Shown here: piece by piece, positions 14,413 to 23,803 of the stretch
Layout of the letters: every line of letters begins with the position of its first letter
Position numbering within the stretch: position 1 is the stretch's first letter
Assembly: GCF_013359905.1 (NCBI RefSeq)
Contig: NZ_JABMCC010000118.1
Coordinates: forward strand, 310,001 to 374,000
Reading direction: 5' to 3'
Length of the DNA stretch: 64,000 nucleotides
From: Paenibacillus taichungensis
GTDB taxonomy: Bacteria; Bacillota; Bacilli; Paenibacillales; Paenibacillaceae
Notes under the pieces: model-generated
Seen by the model: only the letters and a program-made list of their open reading frames with translations
The model's database searches: none
What the model was told of the DNA's origin: nothing
Program-made: the position numbers and the translations under genes

Positions 14413-14991
14413 TTACTCCTGCTCCGATACTGGCTCAATGTCTTCTACTTTTACTTCAATCTGATCCTGAGTATCCGTCGTTGACATTGCATCTCGCATA
14501 CGAATGGTCCATGTTCCTATATGCTTATCGAAATCAACATTCTCAATTACAGGAATACGTACTTGCTCTCCGTCTGATGAGTACAATCCAGCCCGGATGG
14601 CATCCTCCTCACTCATATGAGCTCCATCTGGATTGGCCGGGCAAGATACAGCAATCGTTTCCGCTCTGGCCTGCCCGGGATAGGGCTGATTTTCCGGGCT
14701 GCCATCCGTCCAAATCTCAACATAGGAGCCGATCTGCGGATTAGGCGCATTGGAGAACCATTTTGCCGGATAATACCGACTTTCTCCTTTGTTCGCACCG
14801 AAGTCTTCATATGCAGGATCAACCACTAGAATAGAATTGCCATCGCGGGCAACCACATAACCAGTGAATCCATCTTCACTTGGTGTATTCGCTTGAGTTT
14901 GCACTGAATTACAATCGATATGTCTTGAACATCCAGTAAGGCATACGATCAGGATTGAGAGCGATATCAGAACTCGATGAAGATGGGACAT
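14413..14991 (-). CDS. DUF3221-type lipoprotein
   Basis: The 192-aa product has a lipoprotein signal (SLSILIVCLTGC) and a region with GYVVARDGNSILVVDP and IGSYVEIWTDG, the small beta-barrel pattern of DUF3221 (YobA-like) proteins. The C-terminal part (PVIENVDFDKHIGTWTIRM) is not assigned. The start at 14991 follows AAGGGGGA. Function unknown; it acts at the outer face of the membrane. Confidence 0.7.
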   Translation of the reverse strand: MSHLHRVLISLSILIVCLTGCSRHIDCNSVQTQANTPSEDGFTGYVVARDGNSILVVDPAYEDFGANKGESRYYPAKWFSNAPNPQIGSYVEIWTDGSPENQPYPGQARAETIAVSCPANPDGAHMSEEDAIRAGLYSSDGEQVRIPVIENVDFDKHIGTWTIRMRDAMSTTDTQDQIEVKVEDIEPVSEQE

Positions 14992-15094
14992 ATGTAAATC
15001 CCCCTTATTTAAACCTATTTCTAATTTCAACGTTCAATATATGCTTATAGTTGCATGCGAACATAGGTTTATCATAAACATGAGGGCAACAAAA

Positions 15095-15415
15095 TCACTT
15101 CTTTCTGTACTGCTTATACCCATACCTTCCCCAGATCACTAATGCTACACACAACAAAATTGCACAGTATCCCCAGGTAAAAAACAGAGCGAGCCCCAAG
15201 CCGATATTAGCCCCTATATAGCCTCCACGTAACTCCGTATATAACGCATAACCCAATGGGACACTGCCTACAACAAAAAGTCCGATGAACCACCCGCCCC
15301 AACGTTTGGAAACAGATCCCCCTCTATCTCTATCTTTGGAATTCTTTTGTACGCCTTGAACCAGGATAATCAGCAATAAAATCAATACTAACCAGGTTAT
15401 GAAAATATAGAACAT
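15095..15415 (-). CDS. Membrane protein with three predicted helices, unknown
   Basis: The 106-aa product has transmembrane segments at about 2-20, 40-60 and 72-94, with basic loops (KNSKDRDRGGSVSKR) and a basic C-terminus (YKQYRKK). GAGGAG lies 9 nt before the ATG. No family is recognised. It is divergent from the iron-uptake gene that follows. Confidence 0.65.
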   Translation of the reverse strand: MFYIFITWLVLILLLIILVQGVQKNSKDRDRGGSVSKRWGGWFIGLFVVGSVPLGYALYTELRGGYIGANIGLGLALFFTWGYCAILLCVALVIWGRYGYKQYRKK

Positions 15416-15528
15416 AGCGATTGTCTCCTCTCTTCACTTTCTTCTATTTTTGTACAAAGGTTTTCCGCCTGTTTGTCCATTGTACTGCCATCCCGCTTTC
15501 GATAAACTGATCACATTCGAACTAAATT

Positions 15529-15547
15529 GATAATGATTATCATTATC
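15529..15547 (+). promoter_or_regulatory. Perfect Fur box
   Basis: GATAATGAT-T-ATCATTATC is a perfect 19-bp palindrome identical to the classical Fur consensus, 35 bp upstream of the siderophore-binding protein gene. Confidence 0.93.
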
Positions 15548-15581
15548 CAATAAGTAACCAGTTACGGGAGGAACCCAAACG

Positions 15582-16577
15582 ATGAAAGCAACACGTAAGC
15601 TCGGTACCCTTACACTCATGATTACCCTGATTGGAGCACTGTTATCAGCCTGTGGTAGCCAAGCAGAACCATCCACTACAACCGCTGAAGCAAAATCAGG
15701 TGAGTCTACCACCTCAACTCAAGCGGAGTCCGGACAAAGTGAAACCAAAAGTTACACCGACTCCCTGGGCCACACGGTAGAGATTCCGGTTAACGCAAAA
15801 CGCATTATTTTCACAGGCAGTGATCTTGGAGACTTGCTCGCCCTGGATGTTAAACCTGTAGGAGCGGCCCTGGGGATCATTGGTGACCAGATCGCGTATC
15901 CCGAATTACTGGATGGCATTGAAGATGTAGGCGACTTGCAAGGTGATTTGGAGAAAATCACTTCACTAAGTCCTGATTTGATCCTGTTGGATGCTGGCGG
16001 CAGTTATTATGAAGAGAACCAATATACCTTGTTGTCGAAGATTGCTCCGACAGTAACCTATGACCGTCTGTCAACCAATGAACGTGTGAAAGTCTTCGGT
16101 GACATTCTGGGGAAAGAGCAGGCCGCCGAGGACTGGATCGAAACCTATGCAGAGCAATTCGAGCAAGTACGCAATCAGCTTGATTTGCCCACAGGTGTTA
16201 CCGCATCCGTCTTTCTCCAGCTTGGCAAAGACATGTACGTAATGGGCAACAGCGCACTTGCCGAAACGGTGTATGATACATTGCAGTTTACCCCTGCTCC
16301 CAAAGTAAAAGAATCCCTGATTGATAAAAATGAACCATTTGCCAATATCTCCAGCGAGCTGCTGCCGGAATTTGCAGGAGAATACTTGTTTGTGCTCACG
16401 GATCTGTCAGAGGAAGAGCGGAATAACAGTGACTCCATCATGACGACCGATATCTGGAAGTCCATCCCGGCTGTCAAAAAAAATAAAGTCTACTATCTTA
16501 ATACCAAATGGAACTTTGATGATCCAATTACCAAAGAACGACTGATGGACGAGCTGCCTTCAATACTAGGTAAATAA
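15582..16577 (+). CDS. Iron-siderophore ABC transporter substrate-binding lipoprotein
   Basis: The 331-aa product has a lipoprotein signal (LLSAC, Cys24), a Ser/Thr-rich linker (25-56) and a class III (FhuD/BtuF-type) binding fold: TDSLGHTVEIPVNAKRII near 60-76, then two lobes joined by a long helix. It resembles B. subtilis YfiY/FeuA. It captures ferric siderophore at the outer face of the membrane and delivers it to FecCD-type permeases, probably those at 20518-22607. GGGAGG precedes the ATG. Expression should be iron-repressed by Fur. Confidence 0.9.
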   Translation: MKATRKLGTLTLMITLIGALLSACGSQAEPSTTTAEAKSGESTTSTQAESGQSETKSYTDSLGHTVEIPVNAKRIIFTGSDLGDLLALDVKPVGAALGIIGDQIAYPELLDGIEDVGDLQGDLEKITSLSPDLILLDAGGSYYEENQYTLLSKIAPTVTYDRLSTNERVKVFGDILGKEQAAEDWIETYAEQFEQVRNQLDLPTGVTASVFLQLGKDMYVMGNSALAETVYDTLQFTPAPKVKESLIDKNEPFANISSELLPEFAGEYLFVLTDLSEEERNNSDSIMTTDIWKSIPAVKKNKVYYLNTKWNFDDPITKERLMDELPSILGK

Positions 16578-16750
16578 CACAACCATTCCCGAAGCGTGAT
16601 GTTCCTCTGGATAAATCATTTTCCACAGCAACATGAACTGCAGAAATACTATTGCCCTCCACTTATGACCGGAGCATTCCCTGGACACAGGAGCCCTCCG
16701 GTTATTTGCCATTGAAAAAAAACGATTCTTTATATACAATCAACTATAAT

Positions 16751-16765
16751 TGATAACTATTCTCA
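16751..16765 (+). promoter_or_regulatory. Fur box upstream of the AraC-type regulator
   Basis: TGATAACTATTCTCA differs at two positions from the 7-1-7 Fur core TGATAATNATTATCA and lies 28 bp before the regulator gene. Confidence 0.7.
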
Positions 16766-16792
16766 ATAAATACGCCATGAAAAGAGGATTCC

Positions 16793-18586
16793 GTGTTGAG
16801 ACGACCGGCCCAGAATACTTCGGAACTTCTGTCTTTATCCTATGCCAACTCTCGATCCCATTTGCTCAGCAATCTGCTGACATCAAACAACTCCTCCGTT
16901 TTTGAAAAGCATTCTCTGCTCTCGTTTACATCGGGAAAAGGAACTTTATATATACAGGACATCCCTGTGCCCGTCAAAAAGGGAACCACCTTGCTCCTGC
17001 ATCCCCGGACTCGGATTCAATTAACCGGCGACGAACAGTTAGACGGAATCCATATCTCTTTTGACGTATTTGCCAGAGGCTGCAATCAACCAGCAACTGC
17101 TTTGAACAGTCTTTTTCCTTACGGGCAACCGATTCCTATTCGGCCGTTCGCTCAATATGTTCATTTGCTTGAACAACATGCTGGATTGGAAGAGTACACA
17201 TCAGATGAGCTGCAACAGTTCAGACAACAGATTATTGTACAGGAATTGATCGTGCTTTTGCTGGAAAACGCCCAGACCGTTCGCAAAAATCCCCATCCGG
17301 ATGAATCAGTGCGTGCCACCATTCAATATATCGGGCAACATTATACCGAATCACTTACAGTTGAACAACTTGCAACACAAGCCGGTATGGCACGTTCACA
17401 ATATAGTTCACGCTTCCAGAGCATAACGGGGTATAAACCGCTGGACTATATTACCCGGTTACGAATCGAACAGGCCAAAACCCTGTTGATGCGTACAGAT
17501 GATCCTTTACGAGAGATCGCTCGCAGTGTAGGGTTCAGCGATGAGTACTATTTCAATCGGCGATTCAGCCAGATGACGGGATGTTCACCCAAACAATATG
17601 TTCGTCAGCATCGCAGCGACAGAAGTTTTATATCCACCTGGAACGCATCTATAACTTCTCCTGACACTCGCTCGGAAAACCTATGGCCTGCTCCTCCCGT
17701 ACAGGCACTATCTGACTCAGAGCATGCAGCTGTTCCATCCTTTCCATCGACTCAACCCGTTGCTGATCACCTTGTGCTTGTGCCATCCAAATCGACATCA
17801 CACTCTCCCAAAATTGTCACAATGGGCAGTATGGTCGGACACATACTGACACTGGGCATTCGACCTGTTGGCGCAGAGCTCACCATTATCCGTCATCAAG
17901 TCGTGTACCGGAATCAATTACAGCTGATTGAAGATGTCGGTGTGATCAACAGTGCTTCGGTTATTGCAGGTCTGGAGCCTGACCTTATTATCTATGAGCA
18001 TCGATCAGATGCGATGAAAGAATTGCTTGAACAGGTGGCGCCAACACTAACGATTAATCCAGCAAGTAATACCGCCGAGCAGCTGCGCTGTATTGCGAAG
18101 CACGTGGGTGAAGAGCAGAGAGCGGAACAATGGATTGCTCATTATGAAGAGAAACACGAACAGATGTGGAGACGGCTGGGCAGAAAAACCGGAACGGAAG
18201 AATCAGCCACTGTACTGCTTGATTTGGAAGGAGAATGGTATGTCATGGGGATTCAGGGATTTCCACTAACACTCTATCATCCTCTTGGGTTCACCCCTCC
18301 CGAGAGAGTGGCCTCACTGATGAAGAACCAGGTTCGGTTTCTCCAAATTCAGAAGCATGAACTTGCTGATTATGCAGGTGACCGCCTTTTCGTATTAACC
18401 TCCAGCCCCCGTCGTCATGACGCCCATCTGCGACAACTTCTCGAACAGACCAGCTGGGCTGATTTACCTGCCTCAGTCCGTGCACACACGTATACGACAA
18501 ACGCAAAATGGAACTTCGATGACCCAATCACCAGAGATCGTTTGCTCAAAGTCATGCCACGTATTTTAAAGCATCCACTAACTTAG
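16793..18586 (+). CDS. AraC family activator fused to a siderophore-binding domain (Btr-like)
   Basis: The 597-aa protein has an N-terminal cupin-like region (about 1-160), an AraC double helix-turn-helix (about 172-274: LTVEQLATQAGMARSQYSSRF and LREIARSVGFSDEYYFNRRF) and a C-terminal FhuD-type binding domain (about 335-597). This architecture is that of B. subtilis Btr (YbbB), which senses Fe-bacillibactin and activates feuABC. The last domain ends in KWNFDDPIT, identical to the end of the neighbouring binding protein, so the two probably recognise the same siderophore. Start GTG or the following TTG, after AAGAGG. Confidence 0.88.
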   Translation: MLRRPAQNTSELLSLSYANSRSHLLSNLLTSNNSSVFEKHSLLSFTSGKGTLYIQDIPVPVKKGTTLLLHPRTRIQLTGDEQLDGIHISFDVFARGCNQPATALNSLFPYGQPIPIRPFAQYVHLLEQHAGLEEYTSDELQQFRQQIIVQELIVLLLENAQTVRKNPHPDESVRATIQYIGQHYTESLTVEQLATQAGMARSQYSSRFQSITGYKPLDYITRLRIEQAKTLLMRTDDPLREIARSVGFSDEYYFNRRFSQMTGCSPKQYVRQHRSDRSFISTWNASITSPDTRSENLWPAPPVQALSDSEHAAVPSFPSTQPVADHLVLVPSKSTSHSPKIVTMGSMVGHILTLGIRPVGAELTIIRHQVVYRNQLQLIEDVGVINSASVIAGLEPDLIIYEHRSDAMKELLEQVAPTLTINPASNTAEQLRCIAKHVGEEQRAEQWIAHYEEKHEQMWRRLGRKTGTEESATVLLDLEGEWYVMGIQGFPLTLYHPLGFTPPERVASLMKNQVRFLQIQKHELADYAGDRLFVLTSSPRRHDAHLRQLLEQTSWADLPASVRAHTYTTNAKWNFDDPITRDRLLKVMPRILKHPLT

Positions 18587-18644
18587 ATACGTAAACGTAA
18601 TTTGCTGCTCCCGCCAACAGGCATAACGTGATATAAAAAAATAC

Positions 18645-18712
18645 AAAAAAAAAAAAAAAAACGCCTTCGCTTACTCAGGATAATGAGTAGATGAAGGCGT
18701 TAATTTTTAATT
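18645..18712. terminator. Bidirectional terminator between convergent iron genes
   Basis: ACGCCTTC (18661-18668) pairs with GAAGGCGT (18693-18700), with an inner TACTCA/TGAGTA stem. A 17-A run lies on the left and TTAATTTTTAATTT on the right, so it can serve both strands. Confidence 0.88.
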
Positions 18713-18757
18713 TATATACAGCTTTCTTATATTGCTTCCACAAACGCTCAGTTACGT

Positions 18758-20473
18758 TCAGGCACCAAACTGTGCATAATGCAGACGGCTGTATACTCCA
18801 CCCGCTTGAAGCAACTCTTCATGTCTGCCCTGCTCCGTGATCCCCTGTTCGGCAACAACAATAATACGATCCGCATTTTTGATCGTAGCCAATCTGTGGG
18901 CAATAACCAGGGTAGTCCGTCCTTCGGACAATTCCGCAAGGGATTGCTGGATCGCCGCTTCTGTCTCCGTATCCAATGCAGATGTAGCTTCGTCCAAAAT
19001 TAGAATCGGAGGATTTTTCAGGAACATACGCGCAATGGACAAACGCTGTTTCTGTCCGCCGGACAGTTTCACACCGCGTTCACCAATTAACGTATCCATT
19101 CCTTCCGGCATGGAAGTGATCAGTGTTTCCATCTGTGCACGACGAGCTGCCATCCAGATTTCTTCTTCTGTTGCATCCAGCTTGCCATACGCGATATTCT
19201 CACGAACTGTTCCATCGAACAGGAACACGTCCTGCTGAACAATTCCGATCTGACTGCGCAATGAATCCAGCGTCATGTCTTGAATCTCCTGACCATCGAT
19301 CGTGATGCGACCTTCCAGCACATCATAGAAACGAGGCAGCAGACTGCACAGCGTTGTTTTCCCTGCACCGGATGGTCCTACAAGGGCCACGGTTTCGCCG
19401 GCGTGAATATTCAGATCAATCCCTTTAAGAACAGGCTCCTGGTCCGAATAGCCAAAGGTCACCTGCTCATAACGGATATCTCCACGCAGATGAGATACTG
19501 TAGTGGCACCCGGTCGATCTTCAACGTCCGGCTCCATATCGAGCAATTCCGTATAACGTTTGAAACCTGCAATCCCTTTTGGATACGTCTCAATAACGGA
19601 ATTGATCTTCTGAATGGGTGTAAGAAACACATTGGACAGCATAATAAATGCAATAAACTGACCGTAGCTCATACTGCCATTAATAACAAACCATGTGCCA
19701 CATACCAGCACAAAGAGGGATACCAGCTTCATCAGCATATAACTGATGGAAGAGTTCCAGGCCATGATTTTGTACGCGATCAGTTTGGTCTGACGGAAAC
19801 GGCTGTTGTTTACAGCGAATTGTGCTTTTTCATGCTCTTCATTAGCAAAAGCCTGAACCACGCGAATACCACTTACATTGTTTTCTACACGTGCATTGAA
19901 ATCTGCTATATCCCCGAACATTCGGCTAAATGCCTTGGACATCTTGCTGCCAAAATACAAGGATAGATAAATAATGAGCGGCACGATGATAAATGTTAAC
20001 ACGGCCAGATTTCCGTTAATGCTCATCATGATGCTGAATGCACCGATCAGCGTCATTACTGCGATAAATACATCCTCCGGACCATGATGGGCAATCTCGC
20101 CAATATCCATGAGGTCATTGGTCATACGAGAGACTAGGTGTCCGGTTTTGGTATTGTCAAAGAAACGGAATGATAACTTCTGTACGTGATTAAAGAGCGC
20201 TTTACGCATATCGGTCTCGATGTTAATACCAAGTTTATGTCCCCAGTATGTAACAACAAAGTTGAGGAACGAGTTTAAAAGATAGATCGCGAGCAGGGCA
20301 AGACATGCCCATAATATCCAGTCCCAGCGTCCCCCTGGCAAAAGGTCATCCACGACTCTATTAACTGCCAGCGGAAAGGCTAGTTCCAGCAGAGCTACGA
20401 AAATCGCGCAGCTAAAGTCCAGAATGAACAGCTTTTTGTAAGGCCTGTAATAGGCAAAGAAACGGCGAAGCAT
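18758..20473 (-). CDS. ABC exporter half-transporter (membrane domain plus ATPase)
   Basis: The 571-aa type IV ABC exporter has six transmembrane helices in about 1-310 and a nucleotide-binding domain with Walker A GPSGAGKTT (near 363-371), signature KLSGGQKQR, Walker B ILILDEATS and the H-loop AHRLAT. It acts as a dimer. It is the third gene of an operon behind two FecCD-type siderophore permeases, 44 bp after the second. Export of a siderophore or a breakdown product is a reasonable guess. Relatives such as B. subtilis YfiB/YfiC have broad or unknown substrates. Confidence 0.9.
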   Translation of the reverse strand: MLRRFFAYYRPYKKLFILDFSCAIFVALLELAFPLAVNRVVDDLLPGGRWDWILWACLALLAIYLLNSFLNFVVTYWGHKLGINIETDMRKALFNHVQKLSFRFFDNTKTGHLVSRMTNDLMDIGEIAHHGPEDVFIAVMTLIGAFSIMMSINGNLAVLTFIIVPLIIYLSLYFGSKMSKAFSRMFGDIADFNARVENNVSGIRVVQAFANEEHEKAQFAVNNSRFRQTKLIAYKIMAWNSSISYMLMKLVSLFVLVCGTWFVINGSMSYGQFIAFIMLSNVFLTPIQKINSVIETYPKGIAGFKRYTELLDMEPDVEDRPGATTVSHLRGDIRYEQVTFGYSDQEPVLKGIDLNIHAGETVALVGPSGAGKTTLCSLLPRFYDVLEGRITIDGQEIQDMTLDSLRSQIGIVQQDVFLFDGTVRENIAYGKLDATEEEIWMAARRAQMETLITSMPEGMDTLIGERGVKLSGGQKQRLSIARMFLKNPPILILDEATSALDTETEAAIQQSLAELSEGRTTLVIAHRLATIKNADRIIVVAEQGITEQGRHEELLQAGGVYSRLHYAQFGA

Positions 20474-20517
20474 GGACTGAAGTCCTCCTTATAGCAACCA
20501 TACCACATGATTGCTTT

Positions 20518-21549
20518 CTATTTCGTTTTGCTCAAGAGATACAGGAAGTACGGGGCACCAATGATGGCAACCAGAATACCTGCTGGAATCTCTGAAGGCT
20601 GCAAAATTACGCGTCCCAGCGTATCTGCAACAAGCACGAGCAATGATCCGACTAATGCAGATGCAGGCAAAAGGAACTGATGTTTTGGTCCCACGAGACG
20701 ACGTGCCAGGTGTGGGCCGATTAGACCCACAAAACCAATGCCGCCACTGACGGATACACATGATCCGGCCAGTCCCACGGCAGCAGCCAGCAGGATCAGT
20801 CTTTCACGCTCCACTGGTGCGCCGAGACCACTCGCTGTTTGATCACCCAGGTTCAGTACATTGAGCACACGGGCTTTATACAGAACAAGCGGCACAAGGA
20901 CAATGAGAAACGGCAACAACGCCGTTACGAATTTCCAGTTGGAACCCCAGATGCTACCTGCCATCCAGGTGGCCACAAATTGATACTTCTCCGGACTGAG
21001 CCGAAGTGTTAGTACGATCATGGCTGAGCTGATTCCTGCCGCTACACCAATCCCTGTAAGCAACATGCGCGTAGGCATGAGACCTTCTCCCTTTTTGTAA
21101 GAGAGCACATAAATCAAAAATGCAGCAAACGTTGCACCGATCAGAGCCAGGATTGGCAGCAAAAATACGGGAGCCGCCGTTGTTGTCGGGAAGAAGGAAA
21201 CAAACAACATAACAACCAATCCGGCTCCAGCGTTGATACCGAGAATTCCTGGATCAGCCAGAGGATTTCGGGATACCCCCTGTAGAATACAACCGGATAG
21301 CGCAAGTCCCGCACCAACCAGAACTGAAATGACGATACGCGGCAAACGGAATTCAAACAAGATCAGTTCCTGCTTAGCAGTCCCACCGCCAAACAAGGTC
21401 CGCATAACCTCAAGCGGAGAAAGCCGAGTGAACCCTGTATTCATACTGATAATAAAAGCCGTAATAATCAACGCACCAAGCACAATCATGACAATGGTGC
21501 TTTTTGTTCTCTTTTTGCGTTCTGCTCCAACCAGAGTTGAGGATTCCAT
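20518..21549 (-). CDS. FecCD family siderophore ABC permease (second subunit)
   Basis: The 343-aa integral membrane protein has about ten helices and the FecCD family marks RLPRIVISVLVGAGLALSG, then QGVSRNPLADPGILGINAGAG, and GFVGLIGPHLARRLVG, quoted here only in part. It resembles B. subtilis YfhA/FeuC-type subunits and pairs with the product of the gene just upstream to form the import channel. It begins 2 bp after the stop of that gene. No FhuC-type ATPase gene accompanies them. Confidence 0.92.
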   Translation of the reverse strand: MESSTLVGAERKKRTKSTIVMIVLGALIITAFIISMNTGFTRLSPLEVMRTLFGGGTAKQELILFEFRLPRIVISVLVGAGLALSGCILQGVSRNPLADPGILGINAGAGLVVMLFVSFFPTTTAAPVFLLPILALIGATFAAFLIYVLSYKKGEGLMPTRMLLTGIGVAAGISSAMIVLTLRLSPEKYQFVATWMAGSIWGSNWKFVTALLPFLIVLVPLVLYKARVLNVLNLGDQTASGLGAPVERERLILLAAAVGLAGSCVSVSGGIGFVGLIGPHLARRLVGPKHQFLLPASALVGSLLVLVADTLGRVILQPSEIPAGILVAIIGAPYFLYLLSKTK

Positions 21550-21551
21550 CG

Positions 21552-22607
21552 TTACAGAGTCCTCCTTTCTTTACGCGCCAGATAGAGGAAGAAAGGTACC
21601 CCAATTAGGGCAACCAAGGCGCCAATTGGCGTCTCATATGGCGGGTTAATCATACGTGCAGCCAGATCCGCGAATACGAGCAGCAGACTGCCCATCACTG
21701 CGGAACATGGAATAATCCAGCGATAATCGACCCCAACCAATTTACGTGTCAGATGGGGAATGATAAGACCTACAAAACCAACAGCACCCACCACGGACAC
21801 GGCTGTACCCGCGAGGATCAGTACAACAATCAGACCAACCAGCTTGATCAAGCCAGTACGTTGACCCAATCCAACGGCGATATCTTCTCCCAAGCTAAGC
21901 AGCGTAATGGAACGAGAGATAATAATCCCTGCAATAAGCGCCGCCAAAACCCAAGGGAACATGACCTCTAACTGGGACCACTTCGTCCCGGCTACGCCGC
22001 CAGCTGTCCAGAAAGCGAGGTCTTGTCCAATTTTGAAATACAGTGCAATCCCTTCACTGAGTGCTGATAACATCGCAGACACTGCCGCCCCCGCCAGAAC
22101 GAGCCGGAGAGGTGTAAGTCCGGATTTGGAAGCTGCACCGAAACCGTAGACCAACAGAACCCCAAGTCCTGCACCAACGAAGGAGTACAGAATGATATAC
22201 ATATATGGCATGCCTGGGAAAAAGGCAAAGCAGACAGCAAGCGCAAATCCCGCGCCAGCATTCAGTCCGAGTAAACCGGAATCTGCCAGCGGGTTACGGG
22301 TCATCCCCTGCATAATAGCACCGGCTACTGCGAAGCAGGCGCCCACCATCGCTCCCCCAAGAATACGAGGTAACCGAATCTCCCATATGATCTGATGCGG
22401 AGTCAGTTCAGGATTAAAGTTAAAAATGGCCTCCCATACAACGCCCAGCTTAATATCTGCGGCACCAAACGAAATGGATAACGCCATACCCAGCGCGAGC
22501 AGCAGAATCCCCCCGGTCAGGATCAATGTGGCAGCCCAGGGACGAGTGTGGATTTTGGCTGTCGGTGATTCCGTAGGTTGACTTGCCGGTGAAACTTTCG
22601 AACTCAT
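21552..22607 (-). CDS. FecCD family siderophore ABC permease (first subunit)
   Basis: The 351-aa polytopic protein carries the same marks as its partner: IRLPRILGGAMVGA, QGMTRNPLADSGLLGLNAGA and GFVGLIIPHLTRKLVG. It resembles B. subtilis YfiZ/FeuB. It is the first gene of the operon permease-permease-exporter, translated from AAGGGTGGGGG and controlled by a Fur box about 80 bp upstream. In B. subtilis several such systems share one ATPase (YusV); that would explain the missing import ATPase here. Confidence 0.92.
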   Translation of the reverse strand: MSSKVSPASQPTESPTAKIHTRPWAATLILTGGILLLALGMALSISFGAADIKLGVVWEAIFNFNPELTPHQIIWEIRLPRILGGAMVGACFAVAGAIMQGMTRNPLADSGLLGLNAGAGFALAVCFAFFPGMPYMYIILYSFVGAGLGVLLVYGFGAASKSGLTPLRLVLAGAAVSAMLSALSEGIALYFKIGQDLAFWTAGGVAGTKWSQLEVMFPWVLAALIAGIIISRSITLLSLGEDIAVGLGQRTGLIKLVGLIVVLILAGTAVSVVGAVGFVGLIIPHLTRKLVGVDYRWIIPCSAVMGSLLLVFADLAARMINPPYETPIGALVALIGVPFFLYLARKERRTL

Positions 22608-22688
22608 ATGCCCCCACCCTTGTTATGAGTGGTGTAGACAAATCCTATGTACATAACATTCACCTCTCTATTAATACAAAACTGATAT

Positions 22689-22703
22689 TGATATTGATTC
22701 TCA
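22689..22703 (-). promoter_or_regulatory. Fur box of the permease operon
   Basis: TGATATTGATTCTCA, two mismatches to the 7-1-7 core, lies 82 bp upstream of the first permease start. A further TGATAT half-site precedes it at 22683. Confidence 0.72.
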
Positions 22704-22789
22704 TTCCCATAGACCATTGTATGTCAACTAACTGTCGCTGGCAATGGACAAATGGGACATGTTTATTGCATAAATGAATTTTTGTACTA

Positions 22790-22826
22790 AAAAAAGCTGC
22801 ATGGAGTATAAGAACTCCAATGCAGC
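22790..22826 (-). terminator. Intrinsic terminator of the GDPD gene
   Basis: Minus-strand GCTGCATTGGAGT and ACTCCATGCAGC form a stem with one bulge, followed by TTTTTTTAG. Confidence 0.88.
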
Positions 22827-22846
22827 ACCTTGGTTATTAAAATGAA

Positions 22847-23584
22847 TTAACGACTATGCACCGCAATCAATGCTGCCAGTACATCAGGCACATCCGTAAT
22901 GATTCCCATTACACCCATGTCGATCAGTTCCTGCATCTGGGCAGGATCATTCACCGTGAACGGATGTGTTGCAATTTCCTGAGTCAGTGCAGCAGCAACT
23001 TCTTCTTGTGTTACAGCCAGCTTGTAGGGATGCAGAGCAGAAGCTTCCAGTTTGGCCGCATAATCATATGGGCGGTACAGCTTTTCCATATATAGAATTG
23101 CTGTGCGAATTTCCGGGGCAAGACGTTTGCATCTCACTAGCGAAGCATGATTGAAGCTGGACAGAATAACCTGTTGTTCCATGTCCCAATCCCGAATCGC
23201 TTGTATCAACTTTTCTTCCATTCCTTTATAACTAACAATACCATTTTTCAATTCCAGGTTAAGTAAAATGTCTTTTCCCCGAACCAGATCAAATAATTCT
23301 TCCAAAGATGGAATGCGTTCTCCAGCAAAATCGGCATGGAACCAAGCTCCTGCGTCAAGAGTACGCAATTCTTCAATTGATTTATCCTTGACCCAGCCTT
23401 CTGCTCCAGCAGTGCGACTTAACGTCTCATCATGTATCAGTACAAGTCTACCATCACTGGAAAGCTGGACATCTGTTTCAATGCCTGTTGCTCCAAGCTG
23501 CAAACTGCGTTCAAAGGCCACCATCGTATTCTCGGGACATACGGCGGATGCTCCCCTATGGGCAATATTTTCAAATTTTTTCAT
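22847..23584 (-). CDS. Glycerophosphodiester phosphodiesterase (GDPD family)
   Basis: The 245-aa protein hydrolyses glycerophosphodiesters to glycerol 3-phosphate and an alcohol. The catalytic motifs are present: HRGAS (9-13) with E18, ETDVQLSSDG with the metal ligands, and HDETLSRT. There is no signal peptide, so it is cytosolic. The start at 23584 has AGGAGG 7 nt upstream; a longer frame does not. Closest B. subtilis relative in type is YqiK rather than secreted GlpQ. Confidence 0.92.
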   Translation of the reverse strand: MKKFENIAHRGASAVCPENTMVAFERSLQLGATGIETDVQLSSDGRLVLIHDETLSRTAGAEGWVKDKSIEELRTLDAGAWFHADFAGERIPSLEELFDLVRGKDILLNLELKNGIVSYKGMEEKLIQAIRDWDMEQQVILSSFNHASLVRCKRLAPEIRTAILYMEKLYRPYDYAAKLEASALHPYKLAVTQEEVAAALTQEIATHPFTVNDPAQMQELIDMGVMGIITDVPDVLAALIAVHSR

Positions 23585-23803
23585 TCCAGCGCCTCCTGAG
23601 TTCAACATTAACTCTATGATTATCACTATAAACGCAGTTTGTCATACCTGTATTAACAGAGCGTTTAATTGTATGCTCTGTCCGTGTATAGGGCAACATC
23701 TTGGGGGCTGGGGATTCACTCATTTTGTGAACTCAATCTGTAACGCAGACATAATATAGTATCAGTCATAGACAACTGCACTCCGCTGTAAGGAGGTCGC
23801 CCA

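Noticed and set aside
18645..18661. 17-A homopolymer as a possible assembly artefact
   Set aside because: It forms the U-run of a good bidirectional terminator for the convergent genes, so it has a natural explanation; its exact length may still be uncertain.
19280..19966. 228-aa plus-strand frame
   Set aside because: Antisense shadow of the ABC exporter gene; no ribosome binding site and no family resemblance.
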